Shown one piece after another: positions 39,101-45,377 of a DNA stretch of 45,377 nucleotides. The notes under the pieces are model-generated. The model saw nothing but the letters and a program-made list of their open reading frames with translations, made no database searches and was not told where the DNA came from. Source of the DNA: JAACEU01 sp043816165 (lineage in GTDB: Bacteria > Patescibacteriota > Gracilibacteria > UBA1369 > LOWO2-01-FULL-3); NCBI GenBank assembly GCA_043816165.1, contig JBDRIE010000018.1:1-45377 (forward strand). The letters are read 5' to 3'. The first letter of the stretch is position 1, and each line of letters starts with the position of its first letter. The position numbers were made by a program, and so were the translations under genes.

Positions 39101-41894
39101 GTGTACTTCCCAGCTCCCAGACCTCTCCGCCATTTGGTGCAAGAAGTTCAAATGAAGGTGCTGTTCCATCAGTTATTTCAAATGGACCCCATTCCTCCGC
39201 AAGAGATTCATTTCCCTGATAATCCCTCACGACTGCCTTGATTTTATATCCGGTCCCAAGCATCTGATCGTCAATGTACCAAGGCATTACCAGACTGCTC
39301 ATTTCATCAAATCCTTGTGTCCCAAGATAAAACCAAAACTGCTCATCCGGATCCCAGTAATAGAAATCTGCCTCTTTCACTTCGACATTGTCGTCTGCAA
39401 ACAGCAAAATATCGACCTCGTCCTGATTCATGACAATATAATTTGGTCTGAATTGAATTTCCAAAGAATTAATAATAGGAGCAACCGTATCCTCGACAAG
39501 TCGAGTAAATACTCGGACATCTTGGGTCATCTGCCCTGTTTCTACAGCAAACTTTGTACGAATACTCTCATAATAATTCTGATCAACATATGCAACCGAT
39601 GTCCCATGACCAATTTCATCTTCAATAAAATTCCCAAATTCATCCGTAATAGAATGTAGACTATAACCCTGCACTGTCTGATCTGAAATCGGCGTAATTC
39701 CATCAGTCGCATAACCGGCAACACTTCCATTGTACAGAGAATCATCTCCGGTCATTGTTATATCTACCCAATCATTCGGGTCACTAAAATATGTAAAATA
39801 TGGCAACCCATCATTCCACAACTGCAGATAATTAGGATACAAAACCCCTCCTGTTACCTCATATGTTACGCCGGGCTGAAATGCCGGGAAATTAAAGAAT
39901 GCACCGCTATAACTGGTTGGTGCAGCTCCCAAAAACCATTGAGTGGTACCCTTTTCTCTCCACAAAAGTAGATACGCATCTCGATTTGGATCGTCTTTAT
40001 GCGCCCATCTTGCATTCACAGCAGGGCTATTATTTATAGAATATTTCTGAGCAGTGTAATAAACAGGCATTGCCGGTGTGCCATCGCTAGCAGAAGCAAA
40101 AGTGAAGTCCTTGGCAATCCAGTTGTTTTCATAATCGGATTCATTTGTATCTTCTACATAAAACTTAAATTCCGTATCACCGAGAAACCATATAGTTTCT
40201 GAATAATTGATCTGTAGAACAACTGTCTGTCCCGGCGCAATACTTACCCCCTGGAGAAGGTTTGGTGCTTCAGTGTTAAAATCATCAACAAAACTATATA
40301 AACTCGTGTCGTACGAAGTTGCGTACCCTACATTCTGCACAGTTAGCTCAAATGATGCCGCATCTTGGTTTCGCAAATTCCCGGTACTTACAAGATCGGT
40401 TATAACCAAATCCGGTTGAGCCAAAGCTCCTAAAGCGGCAGTAGTTGAGAACAAAGAATCTCCAAAAGAACCATCGTAATACTGTTTACCGGCAACTGAT
40501 TCAAAAAGATCATCATGTAAACCGGTAGACGCATCATATAATCGATATGTACTCAAGGTCATAGCCTCGTCTATAACTTCCTCGGGAGGATTTGTATCAA
40601 GAAAGCCAAGCAGAGCATCAATCTTGTCTTGAATGACAATAGAGGGACCATAAGTTGCGATAGTCATCGTCTGAAAGGGAGACAAGTACTGTGCGGTTTT
40701 GTTAATAAGATAATAACTCGGATCACTATCATCAATGTCGTTGGTGAAGCGCATAGCCCCATCAGTGTAGACCTGAGAAGAAACGTAATACAGGGCTTCG
40801 GGTAAATCGTTTTGAATAGAATAATTCGCGACATAGAGAGCCATTGCCACTTCCAAAGAAGTGATTACGTCACTATGGTAGTACTCACCAAGCCCAAAGC
40901 CACCATTTGCATTTTGAGTAGCGATAATTTCATCCAGATAAGTTTGATAAGGTTGCCCCAGCCCGTACATCAATCGCGCCTTTATTGCTTTTTCACGATT
41001 GTCTTCAGGGACAGCATTGGTCAAATATTGAACAGCCAACGCATATTGATCGTTACCTGTTAGCCAAAAGCTATTCAAAAGCAGAGTAATCTCCGCAGTG
41101 TGTTCTATTTGATTATTTTCACCCCAACTACCATCAGCATTTTGAGTGACCGAAAGGTAATATAGCAGACTATCCATCGTGTTTAAACCAATCCCATCGT
41201 AGTATTCCATCAGAGGGATCGCAAAACTCGCATACGCGGTATTGATCCCAAAAATCTTACTCAGCAGACCCTTGTCCTCTTCTTTCTTTTTTATTCCCTC
41301 TAGAGTCACGTCGAACAACCCGGGCTGCTCTTTCACCTCAGACTTACTTTTAACCTTTACAGTCGGTTTCATCTGACTCGTGTTTGGAGATTTCTTCCCC
41401 TGTCTAATACTCACCGCTTCACCTTCTGAAACAACGTTATCAATTTCCTCCCTATCAAAGTCCTTATCAAAAGGTTTATTATTTGTAGTCCATTTTTGAA
41501 TGTCCTTTTGTAATGATTCCATGCTTATTTTTCCATTTCCCCTAACATATTTATTAACTCGTGACTGCACCTCGTAAGGCACACGATAAGAATCCATAGC
41601 TTCCTGATCACTCATCTTTCGCATTACCAATTTCAAATCTTTGACCTCCTCTCCATGCCCACTCACTTGCAGTTCATCCCTCTGCCGGCTAAATTCTTTG
41701 AGATCCTCAATCAACACTACTTCTTCATCCCAATTCACCTCTGACCAGTCCATCGGCTTTGCCGGAACTTCTGCTGCCATGATCTTTTCGCCATTGTCTG
41801 TCGAGTACGCCATATTTGTGACCATTGGAGTCAAATCCAACAAGATAAGGGCAAAAACAATAAGGAAAGAGAGGATAATTTGGAATTTTTTCAT
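36102..41894 (-). CDS. Giant secreted multidomain surface protein
   Basis: 1930 residues. Signal peptide at 1-31 (MKKFQIILSFLIVFALILL). Residues about 225-500 form an alpha/alpha-toroid of the prenyltransferase/squalene-cyclase repeat type (TQNADGSWGEN, TQNANGGFGLGE, YYDGSFGDSLFSTTAALGAL). A CARDB-like segment follows (about 505-610, DLVSTGNLRNQDAASFELTV), then Ig-like parts (LLAPNGGEVWELGSTQTVEW). A long segment repeats short strands such as IAHVVYRH, NMYAVWVD, NVHLIYNY, LHALYKK and IPHITYEN, as in a beta-propeller. The end has two near-identical modules of about 165 residues joined by thrombospondin-type-3 loops (DTDGDGLTDDEE). It is likely an adhesin or polymer-binding protein. It closes a run of surface genes on this strand. 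Confidence 0.8.
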   Translation of the reverse strand: MKKFQIILSFLIVFALILLDLTPMVTNMAYSTDNGEKIMAAEVPAKPMDWSEVNWDEEVVLIEDLKEFSRQRDELQVSGHGEEVKDLKLVMRKMSDQEAMDSYRVPYEVQSRVNKYVRGNGKISMESLQKDIQKWTTNNKPFDKDFDREEIDNVVSEGEAVSIRQGKKSPNTSQMKPTVKVKSKSEVKEQPGLFDVTLEGIKKKEEDKGLLSKIFGINTAYASFAIPLMEYYDGIGLNTMDSLLYYLSVTQNADGSWGENNQIEHTAEITLLLNSFWLTGNDQYALAVQYLTNAVPEDNREKAIKARLMYGLGQPYQTYLDEIIATQNANGGFGLGEYYHSDVITSLEVAMALYVANYSIQNDLPEALYYVSSQVYTDGAMRFTNDIDDSDPSYYLINKTAQYLSPFQTMTIATYGPSIVIQDKIDALLGFLDTNPPEEVIDEAMTLSTYRLYDASTGLHDDLFESVAGKQYYDGSFGDSLFSTTAALGALAQPDLVITDLVSTGNLRNQDAASFELTVQNVGYATSYDTSLYSFVDDFNTEAPNLLQGVSIAPGQTVVLQINYSETIWFLGDTEFKFYVEDTNESDYENNWIAKDFTFASASDGTPAMPVYYTAQKYSINNSPAVNARWAHKDDPNRDAYLLLWREKGTTQWFLGAAPTSYSGAFFNFPAFQPGVTYEVTGGVLYPNYLQLWNDGLPYFTYFSDPNDWVDITMTGDDSLYNGSVAGYATDGITPISDQTVQGYSLHSITDEFGNFIEDEIGHGTSVAYVDQNYYESIRTKFAVETGQMTQDVRVFTRLVEDTVAPIINSLEIQFRPNYIVMNQDEVDILLFADDNVEVKEADFYYWDPDEQFWFYLGTQGFDEMSSLVMPWYIDDQMLGTGYKIKAVVRDYQGNESLAEEWGPFEITDGTAPSFELLAPNGGEVWELGSTQTVEWNAQSVNGISTVDLYLHDPNGQSWIANDTPNDGTHTFTVDDDFGVVSSSSTVRVVGEDDVTFLESEDYSDGFITIVDSTPVPDAPWEDPYLVSDEDSVEPVIKYDSNGIAHVVYRHIDDTGGDPRTITDQFYYLTYNPTTDVTTQPVLIYEDVSITDDYLTGYESIRDLRIELDQNNYPHLLWSTNVGGLGCVGFNDNEVYYMYFNGTGWSVPENLSNNNTESRFADFTSDSSGNMYAVWVDGQTSDASCNTTGTISMRYRKKIAGGSWNAEEQFNSTTYPPRLALAATDNENVHLIYNYISPDSTNHIYRTTSWSSPVQVSDGYHDTMRLVAGSGNTLHALYKKQFSNPDRYAATYNYFDGSSWGTEEEASPVSTNFFAGNIQMDVSDNNIPHITYENSDNPENRQFLYWTTKVNGSFISPQVANRISQEVNSLSSHIAYGPNNTLSVVWQVWNEHITKIMINHADLSNMPTNPISPTFSFIEPDGSGDTADNLFTISWNDNDPDSNATINLYYETDGDGQGGYNVNVVPIEEDSAIDLFDWNTSGLADGDYYLYAVIDDGENPEVLVQNANAVTVNHSTAVTETVYEDAEDGTTNGWSISDNIPPTTINNVFDVDKNSRVIEFDGGTGTENAYTLRKEDMTYWDNTDEFVIQWDQKMDGYFIIYVMVETTIGNLYLSYNPVDYNNFLPSIIYHGLGSDADDDTWRTFTRDLEADFHDAQPNEDIISVKYLFVRGDGMLDNIKLMGSNGPVDPDTDGDGLTDDEEINTYGTDPNLADTDGDGLDDYEEIITYGTDPNLADTDNDGATDGEEIAAGTDPNDDTSFPTQTTETVYEDAEDGTTNGWLISDNNPPTTINNIFDVDKNSRVIEFDGGTGTENAYTLRKEDMTYWDNTDEFIIQWDQKMDGYFIIYVMVETTIGNLYLSYNPVDYNNFSGVIYHGIGLNAGDNTWRTFTRDLEADFHDAHPDEDLISVGYLFVRADGMIDNVKLMSDQP
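36106..36600. repeat. C-terminal module copy A (direct repeat with 36851-37344)
   Basis: This stretch encodes the last module of the giant protein and matches 36851-37344 base for base over long runs, one of them of roughly 100 bases around 36300-36400. Most differences are in the first third. The similarity indicates recent duplication or gene conversion. Confidence 0.85.
36851..37344. repeat. C-terminal module copy B (direct repeat with 36106-36600)
   Basis: Second copy of the module; the copies are separated by the thrombospondin-type-3 linker region (about 36600-36850). Recombination between them would remove or add one module in frame. Confidence 0.85.
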
Positions 41895-41923
41895 TATGTA
41901 AGGGTTAAAGATTTGGATTAATT

Positions 41924-42718
41924 TTACAAAGATGTTTCATTCTCAGCGATGTTTCCTTGAAGCCATATTGTTCCTGCTATTCTCATTCCTTTTTTTAGCT
42001 CATCTACTTCCAAATTATCTTTATTTACAAAGACGTCTAAAACAAAGAATTCCTCAATCTCTGGATGGTTAATCAGTTTTGTAGTAATAATATATCCTTC
42101 GACATTTTCATAAATAAATTCTCCAAAATTAATTACTTTTCCAATGAATTCGAATTCGCCTTTTTCCATTGATTGTTTATCTTTTGGTAAATAGCCAACA
42201 TAATCATCACTGAATTGTTCAGAATACATAGACACATTGCTTATGTTTATCCCATACGCAAATGCTGACAAATTAACAATTAACTCTTTATTATTTTTAT
42301 AGATTTTTTTATTTTCAAGATAGTCAGTAGCAAAAAAACTTAATCCAAATTCATTTCTTCCTGAACCACCAATTTGTGCCTCAATATTATCAAGGTGCTT
42401 CCATTCAGTTATTTTTTTAATAACAAATGGCAGTTCAATTTCAGACTTAAGATGTGGAAATAATGAAACTGCTTGTTCGCCATCTACAATTGCTACGAAG
42501 TCAATTTCCCCCATATTTAAATTTCTTACCGAGTATTTTCCAGAGTAAGCCGTGTTTTTTTCCTCTTCTAATATTTTTTTAGTCAGATCATCTATAACTT
42601 TATTCTTTTCATCAAAGTTTTTATGGCCGAAGCACGCAAACCATTGCTCTCCATGTGAACCTCTATGAGTTCCATTAATTCTTATTGTTTTTCTTGAGAA
42701 GAGTGATTTAAAGAACAT
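41924..42718 (-). CDS. Hypothetical protein in the surface-gene cluster
   Basis: 264 residues from the ATG at 42716-42718. The longer frame up to 42901 would lie over the DKNYY gene and its first 60 residues are its shadow. No family recognised. Notable segments are INGTHRGSHGEQWFACFGHK near the start, FGLSFFATDYLENKK in the middle and a C-terminal beta-rich part (EFIGKVINFGEFIYENVEGY). There is no obvious signal peptide from this start, unlike its neighbours. It sits 22 bases after the DKNYY gene and 29 before the giant-protein gene. Confidence 0.55.
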   Translation of the reverse strand: MFFKSLFSRKTIRINGTHRGSHGEQWFACFGHKNFDEKNKVIDDLTKKILEEEKNTAYSGKYSVRNLNMGEIDFVAIVDGEQAVSLFPHLKSEIELPFVIKKITEWKHLDNIEAQIGGSGRNEFGLSFFATDYLENKKIYKNNKELIVNLSAFAYGINISNVSMYSEQFSDDYVGYLPKDKQSMEKGEFEFIGKVINFGEFIYENVEGYIITTKLINHPEIEEFFVLDVFVNKDNLEVDELKKGMRIAGTIWLQGNIAENETSL

Positions 42719-42740
42719 AGTAAGTTTTGTATTAGTTAGT

Positions 42741-43451
42741 TTATTCTGTTTTTTTACAAACATAATCAAATAAATCACTGTTAAAGGCACAGTAATATAA
42801 ACCGCTCTTATCTTGGAAAAAATTATTTTCACCAGTAGAACTAAAACTTTGAGCATCAAAGCTTTTATCAATTTCAGCACCATTGAAAACATGATTTTCA
42901 TCCTTGGAAAAAGGGAAATCTATTATTTTGAAAGACTCCGGATCAGCACCTACAATTTGTATTTCTTCCCAAAAAACACTCTTATGGTCTCTTGAATAGC
43001 CGTTTTCTAATACTGCAAAGGTGTTTGCATTCGCATTTTCAATAATTCTGTCCCTTAAATAGAGATGATTTTTATCTATCGCATATTGATACATACTTGA
43101 AGAGTCTTCGACTAATACTTCAAAAGTGACTGGATCAGCCTCTTCAATTCTGTTAACGCTTGGGTCGGGAAAAGTATATTCATAATAGACGTGGTTCTCG
43201 TCTCTAGAATAGAAATTGGATAAAACCTCAAAAGAACTTTTATCCGCACCTTCAACCTTCAATTTAGTGATTTTACACCCTTCAGAATCATAGCTACGAT
43301 ACATATATACACCAAATATTCCTTTGTGATATCCATTAGGCAAATTGGTTTCAAAGTCTTTGTCACAATCGAAAATGGTATTCCAATTATAAAGGAATGC
43401 CAAGACTCCCAATATGAGAACGAAAAGACTAATTTTGATAATTTTTTTCAT
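42741..43451 (-). CDS. DKNYY-family surface protein
   Basis: 236 residues. An N-terminal hydrophobic segment (IIKISLFVLILGVLAFLYNW) anchors the protein. Then comes a series of DKNYY-type repeats, each with a tyrosine-rich strand and an Asp-Lys/Arg-Asp-like turn: FYSRDENHVYYEY, YAIDKNHLYLRD, YSRDHKSVFWEE, FSKDENHVF, FQDKSGLYY, separated by ADPxSF-type turns. DKNYY proteins are secreted or membrane-bound with unknown function, often in Gram-negative and CPR genomes. It lies in a same-strand group of four genes with short gaps. Confidence 0.72.
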   Translation of the reverse strand: MKKIIKISLFVLILGVLAFLYNWNTIFDCDKDFETNLPNGYHKGIFGVYMYRSYDSEGCKITKLKVEGADKSSFEVLSNFYSRDENHVYYEYTFPDPSVNRIEEADPVTFEVLVEDSSSMYQYAIDKNHLYLRDRIIENANANTFAVLENGYSRDHKSVFWEEIQIVGADPESFKIIDFPFSKDENHVFNGAEIDKSFDAQSFSSTGENNFFQDKSGLYYCAFNSDLFDYVCKKTE

Positions 43452-43477
43452 AACATTTTATTATTAATATGTATTGT

Positions 43478-45377
43478 TTACAAGTTTGGTGTGTCATACA
43501 AACCTTGCTTAAGGTAATCCTCAATCAAAAATTGGGTAAAATTGTCATCTGATAATAAAGCGTCATCATCGCTAAATCCTAAATGCAAATCATATCCATA
43601 ATTATTAACATATGTGCTTAAATTTGAACAAACATCATTCATATCGTCAGCATCAGGTAAGAAAATGATTTTTTCCTGACCGTCATACCAAACAACCCTC
43701 GGGTTCATAACCTTCACAAGGCTACCCGCTAAGTAGAAATAATTATAATCTTGATAATAAAGATCGATTCCGCTTGAACAATTCTTATATTGCATATCTT
43801 CGTTATATTTCCAACGATGATAAATATTACCGTTCTGTTCGAATTCAAAAATTCGGAACTTCTTTTTGTATTTACTTAGCTCTTCTATTATTTCATCCTG
43901 CGGGATTCTCTGGTTAGCATAGTCCGGATCTGCAATGTGCGTTAAAATCCACTGTCCGGCATCTTCTTTCAAAACAGTACCGTCCCTTAAAGCTTGTCCT
44001 AAATCAGCCATTCTAAAACCAAGATTTATATCCTCAATACTTTCTCCGTTATATCCAAGGGGATTTGGGTCGTCGTCGTGATCAAGAGTCTCATCATCCG
44101 CGTCCTCCTTTCCATGAAAATAAGCCTGCGTAAATCCAAGCATAGAGTGTAATAATTGATTAGAAATACATCTGTAATTATCTATAGATTCACTCAGTGC
44201 TCCATCAGTACAATAATGGCTATCATTATATTTGAATTTGAAGCCAGTATCTGAAAATCCAGCTATTATATAGGTCCTATCAAGACCAAAAAGCCAATAT
44301 TGAAACGGAGTATCTGCACCTAGGAAGATTTGTGTCACATCCTTAACAAAATCATCTGTAGAAATATTTATTCGATTTGCAATATAATCCATTACCATAG
44401 CGAATGCTTCAACATCAGTTATTATTCCTGGATCAACAAGCTCCAAATATATTTTTCTTCCATACTCTTTATTCTGATATCTTCTGCTTTCTTCACTTTG
44501 TTGCACGGTTTCCACAATATCTGTTGGTATATCATAACTTATATCCGCTTCTTCAAACTCTTGTTCAATAATATTCCCGTCACTTATTGGGTCACTTATA
44601 GGGAATCCGAAAATCCCACCTGATCCGCATATTGGGGGTTGATTGTTTATTATTCTGCAATTAGCCGAATAATTGAAATATTCTGCAATTTCCCCAAAAA
44701 TATAATAAGTTCCGTTCCCCGATCCCGCAGTATAAATTTGTCCTCCAATAAAGTTTTGTAATTCTCCTTCTGTCTCCGCAATGCTTTTCTCAGCATCACT
44801 CTGGTTTCCTACGGGAAATCCCAGAATATCCAAAATTCCACTATTAAGTAATTTATCTCTAATCTCCCCATAAACAACATGTCCATCTCCACCTGAAGAA
44901 GTCGGTTCATAATACATTGTGAAAAAACTTAAAGCATTAAGTCCAGTTTGTTCATAAGTTCCAATAACAGGATTGAATTTGAAGCTAGGCTCATTCAAAA
45001 CAGCTGAAGATGAATAACTACTTGCGCCAGATATTAAATCCGCCTCAATATCACTTCTATACTCCCAATAATCATATCCACTTTGTTGGCTATAAAAATA
45101 AGATCCATCTGAAGCTAAAATATATGTATGATCAGCAGAACCGAATTGCAAATTTTCGGTTAAACAAGGATAACCGTACGAACTATCCCAATCTAACCGC
45201 GATGTAATAAGATTATGTTCAGCATCCTCAATCGTACACATAGTATTATCCACGGCCTTGCCGTCTTCATAATAAAAATTATCACTTCCATGTTCATACA
45301 GATACCCTTCTCTCTCTATTGCAGTGGCATCATAATACAAATACTGTAGCATTTCGCTTACACTCCACCCCCCATTA
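43478..45377 (-). CDS. LGFP-repeat surface protein, 5' end outside the window
   Basis: At least 632 residues are visible. The frame stays open from 45352 to the window edge (N-G-G-W-S-V-S-E before the first Met), so the N-terminus is missing. Two LGFP-type repeats are clear at about 170-270: GILDILGFPVGN with ELQNFIGGQIY, and GGIFGFPISDP. LGFP repeats occur in cell-wall-associated and mycolate-related proteins and probably bind surface polymers. The region 300-560 may contain an enzymatic or structural domain (AYFHGKEDADDETLDHDDDP, an acidic probable calcium site) that I cannot name. Stop at 43478, 26 bases before the DKNYY gene. Confidence 0.65.
   Translation of the reverse strand, partial: NGGWSVSEMLQYLYYDATAIEREGYLYEHGSDNFYYEDGKAVDNTMCTIEDAEHNLITSRLDWDSSYGYPCLTENLQFGSADHTYILASDGSYFYSQQSGYDYWEYRSDIEADLISGASSYSSSAVLNEPSFKFNPVIGTYEQTGLNALSFFTMYYEPTSSGGDGHVVYGEIRDKLLNSGILDILGFPVGNQSDAEKSIAETEGELQNFIGGQIYTAGSGNGTYYIFGEIAEYFNYSANCRIINNQPPICGSGGIFGFPISDPISDGNIIEQEFEEADISYDIPTDIVETVQQSEESRRYQNKEYGRKIYLELVDPGIITDVEAFAMVMDYIANRINISTDDFVKDVTQIFLGADTPFQYWLFGLDRTYIIAGFSDTGFKFKYNDSHYCTDGALSESIDNYRCISNQLLHSMLGFTQAYFHGKEDADDETLDHDDDPNPLGYNGESIEDINLGFRMADLGQALRDGTVLKEDAGQWILTHIADPDYANQRIPQDEIIEELSKYKKKFRIFEFEQNGNIYHRWKYNEDMQYKNCSSGIDLYYQDYNYFYLAGSLVKVMNPRVVWYDGQEKIIFLPDADDMNDVCSNLSTYVNNYGYDLHLGFSDDDALLSDDNFTQFLIEDYLKQGLYDTPNL

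Noticed and set aside
42719..42901. Upstream part of the 325-codon frame that includes the orphan surface-cluster gene
   Set aside because: It lies over the DKNYY gene in another frame; the hydrophobic residues are a by-product of that coding sequence.

Overview
The window looks like an AT-rich bacterial chromosome segment from a Patescibacteria/CPR-type organism, possibly Peregrinibacteria-like; this placement is inference. Genes are very compact, with many overlaps of 1-20 bases. UGA is used as stop (the ATGA overlap at 1015-1018 and the lyase stop at 21952-21954), which argues against the UGA-as-glycine CPR lineages. Small zinc ribbons of the CxxC-x17-CxxC type, giant secreted repeat proteins and scattered single enzymes without full pathways fit such a genome. 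No tRNA, rRNA, CRISPR array or insertion sequence was seen.

Layout. 1-5.1 kb is accessory: an XRE-Panacea antitoxin with a PemK/MazF toxin, a class II Fic protein behind three identical palindromes spaced exactly 21 bp, an ORF6N protein, TspO and two orphan small proteins. 5.2-6.8 kb encodes a calcium-repeat surface protein and a duplicated zinc-ribbon protein. 6.8-13.1 kb is one tight minus-strand operon with four ATP-grasp domains in three proteins and a PLP decarboxylase, apparently a peptide- or amino-acid-ligase pathway. 13.2-19.0 kb holds a DEAD-box helicase with a DbpA-type tail, two membrane proteins and a large helical protein. 19.0-22.0 kb holds FolE divergent from an amidohydrolase/argininosuccinate-lyase-like pair.

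21.96-22.43 kb is the most striking part. The minus strand of an otherwise gene-free, GC-rich 600-base gap contains a complete type III hammerhead ribozyme with every core nucleotide present. It lies at the end of a roughly 365-nt multi-hairpin RNA that has its own promoter and a terminator behind it. I do not recognise that RNA.

22.5-31.0 kb carries an AbrB/RelE-type toxin-antitoxin pair running into an FkbM methyltransferase, a ZIP transporter, a CPA2 antiporter, a beta-CASP nuclease, a CapA-like protein, glutaredoxin, RNase HI and thioredoxin. 31.2-34.4 kb encodes one secreted protein joining a peptidoglycan amidase to a SpoIID lytic transglycosylase. 34.5-36.1 kb is a housekeeping group (small protein, TsaB, RsmI). 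36.1-45.4 kb is a run of minus-strand surface genes: a 1930-residue multidomain protein with a recently duplicated C-terminal module, an orphan protein, a DKNYY protein and an LGFP-repeat protein cut by the window edge.

Several promoters (folE, the antiporter, rnhA) have a -10 element only 6-9 bases before the start codon, so leaderless mRNAs are probably common here. All domain calls are from reading the translated sequence; no database search was possible.
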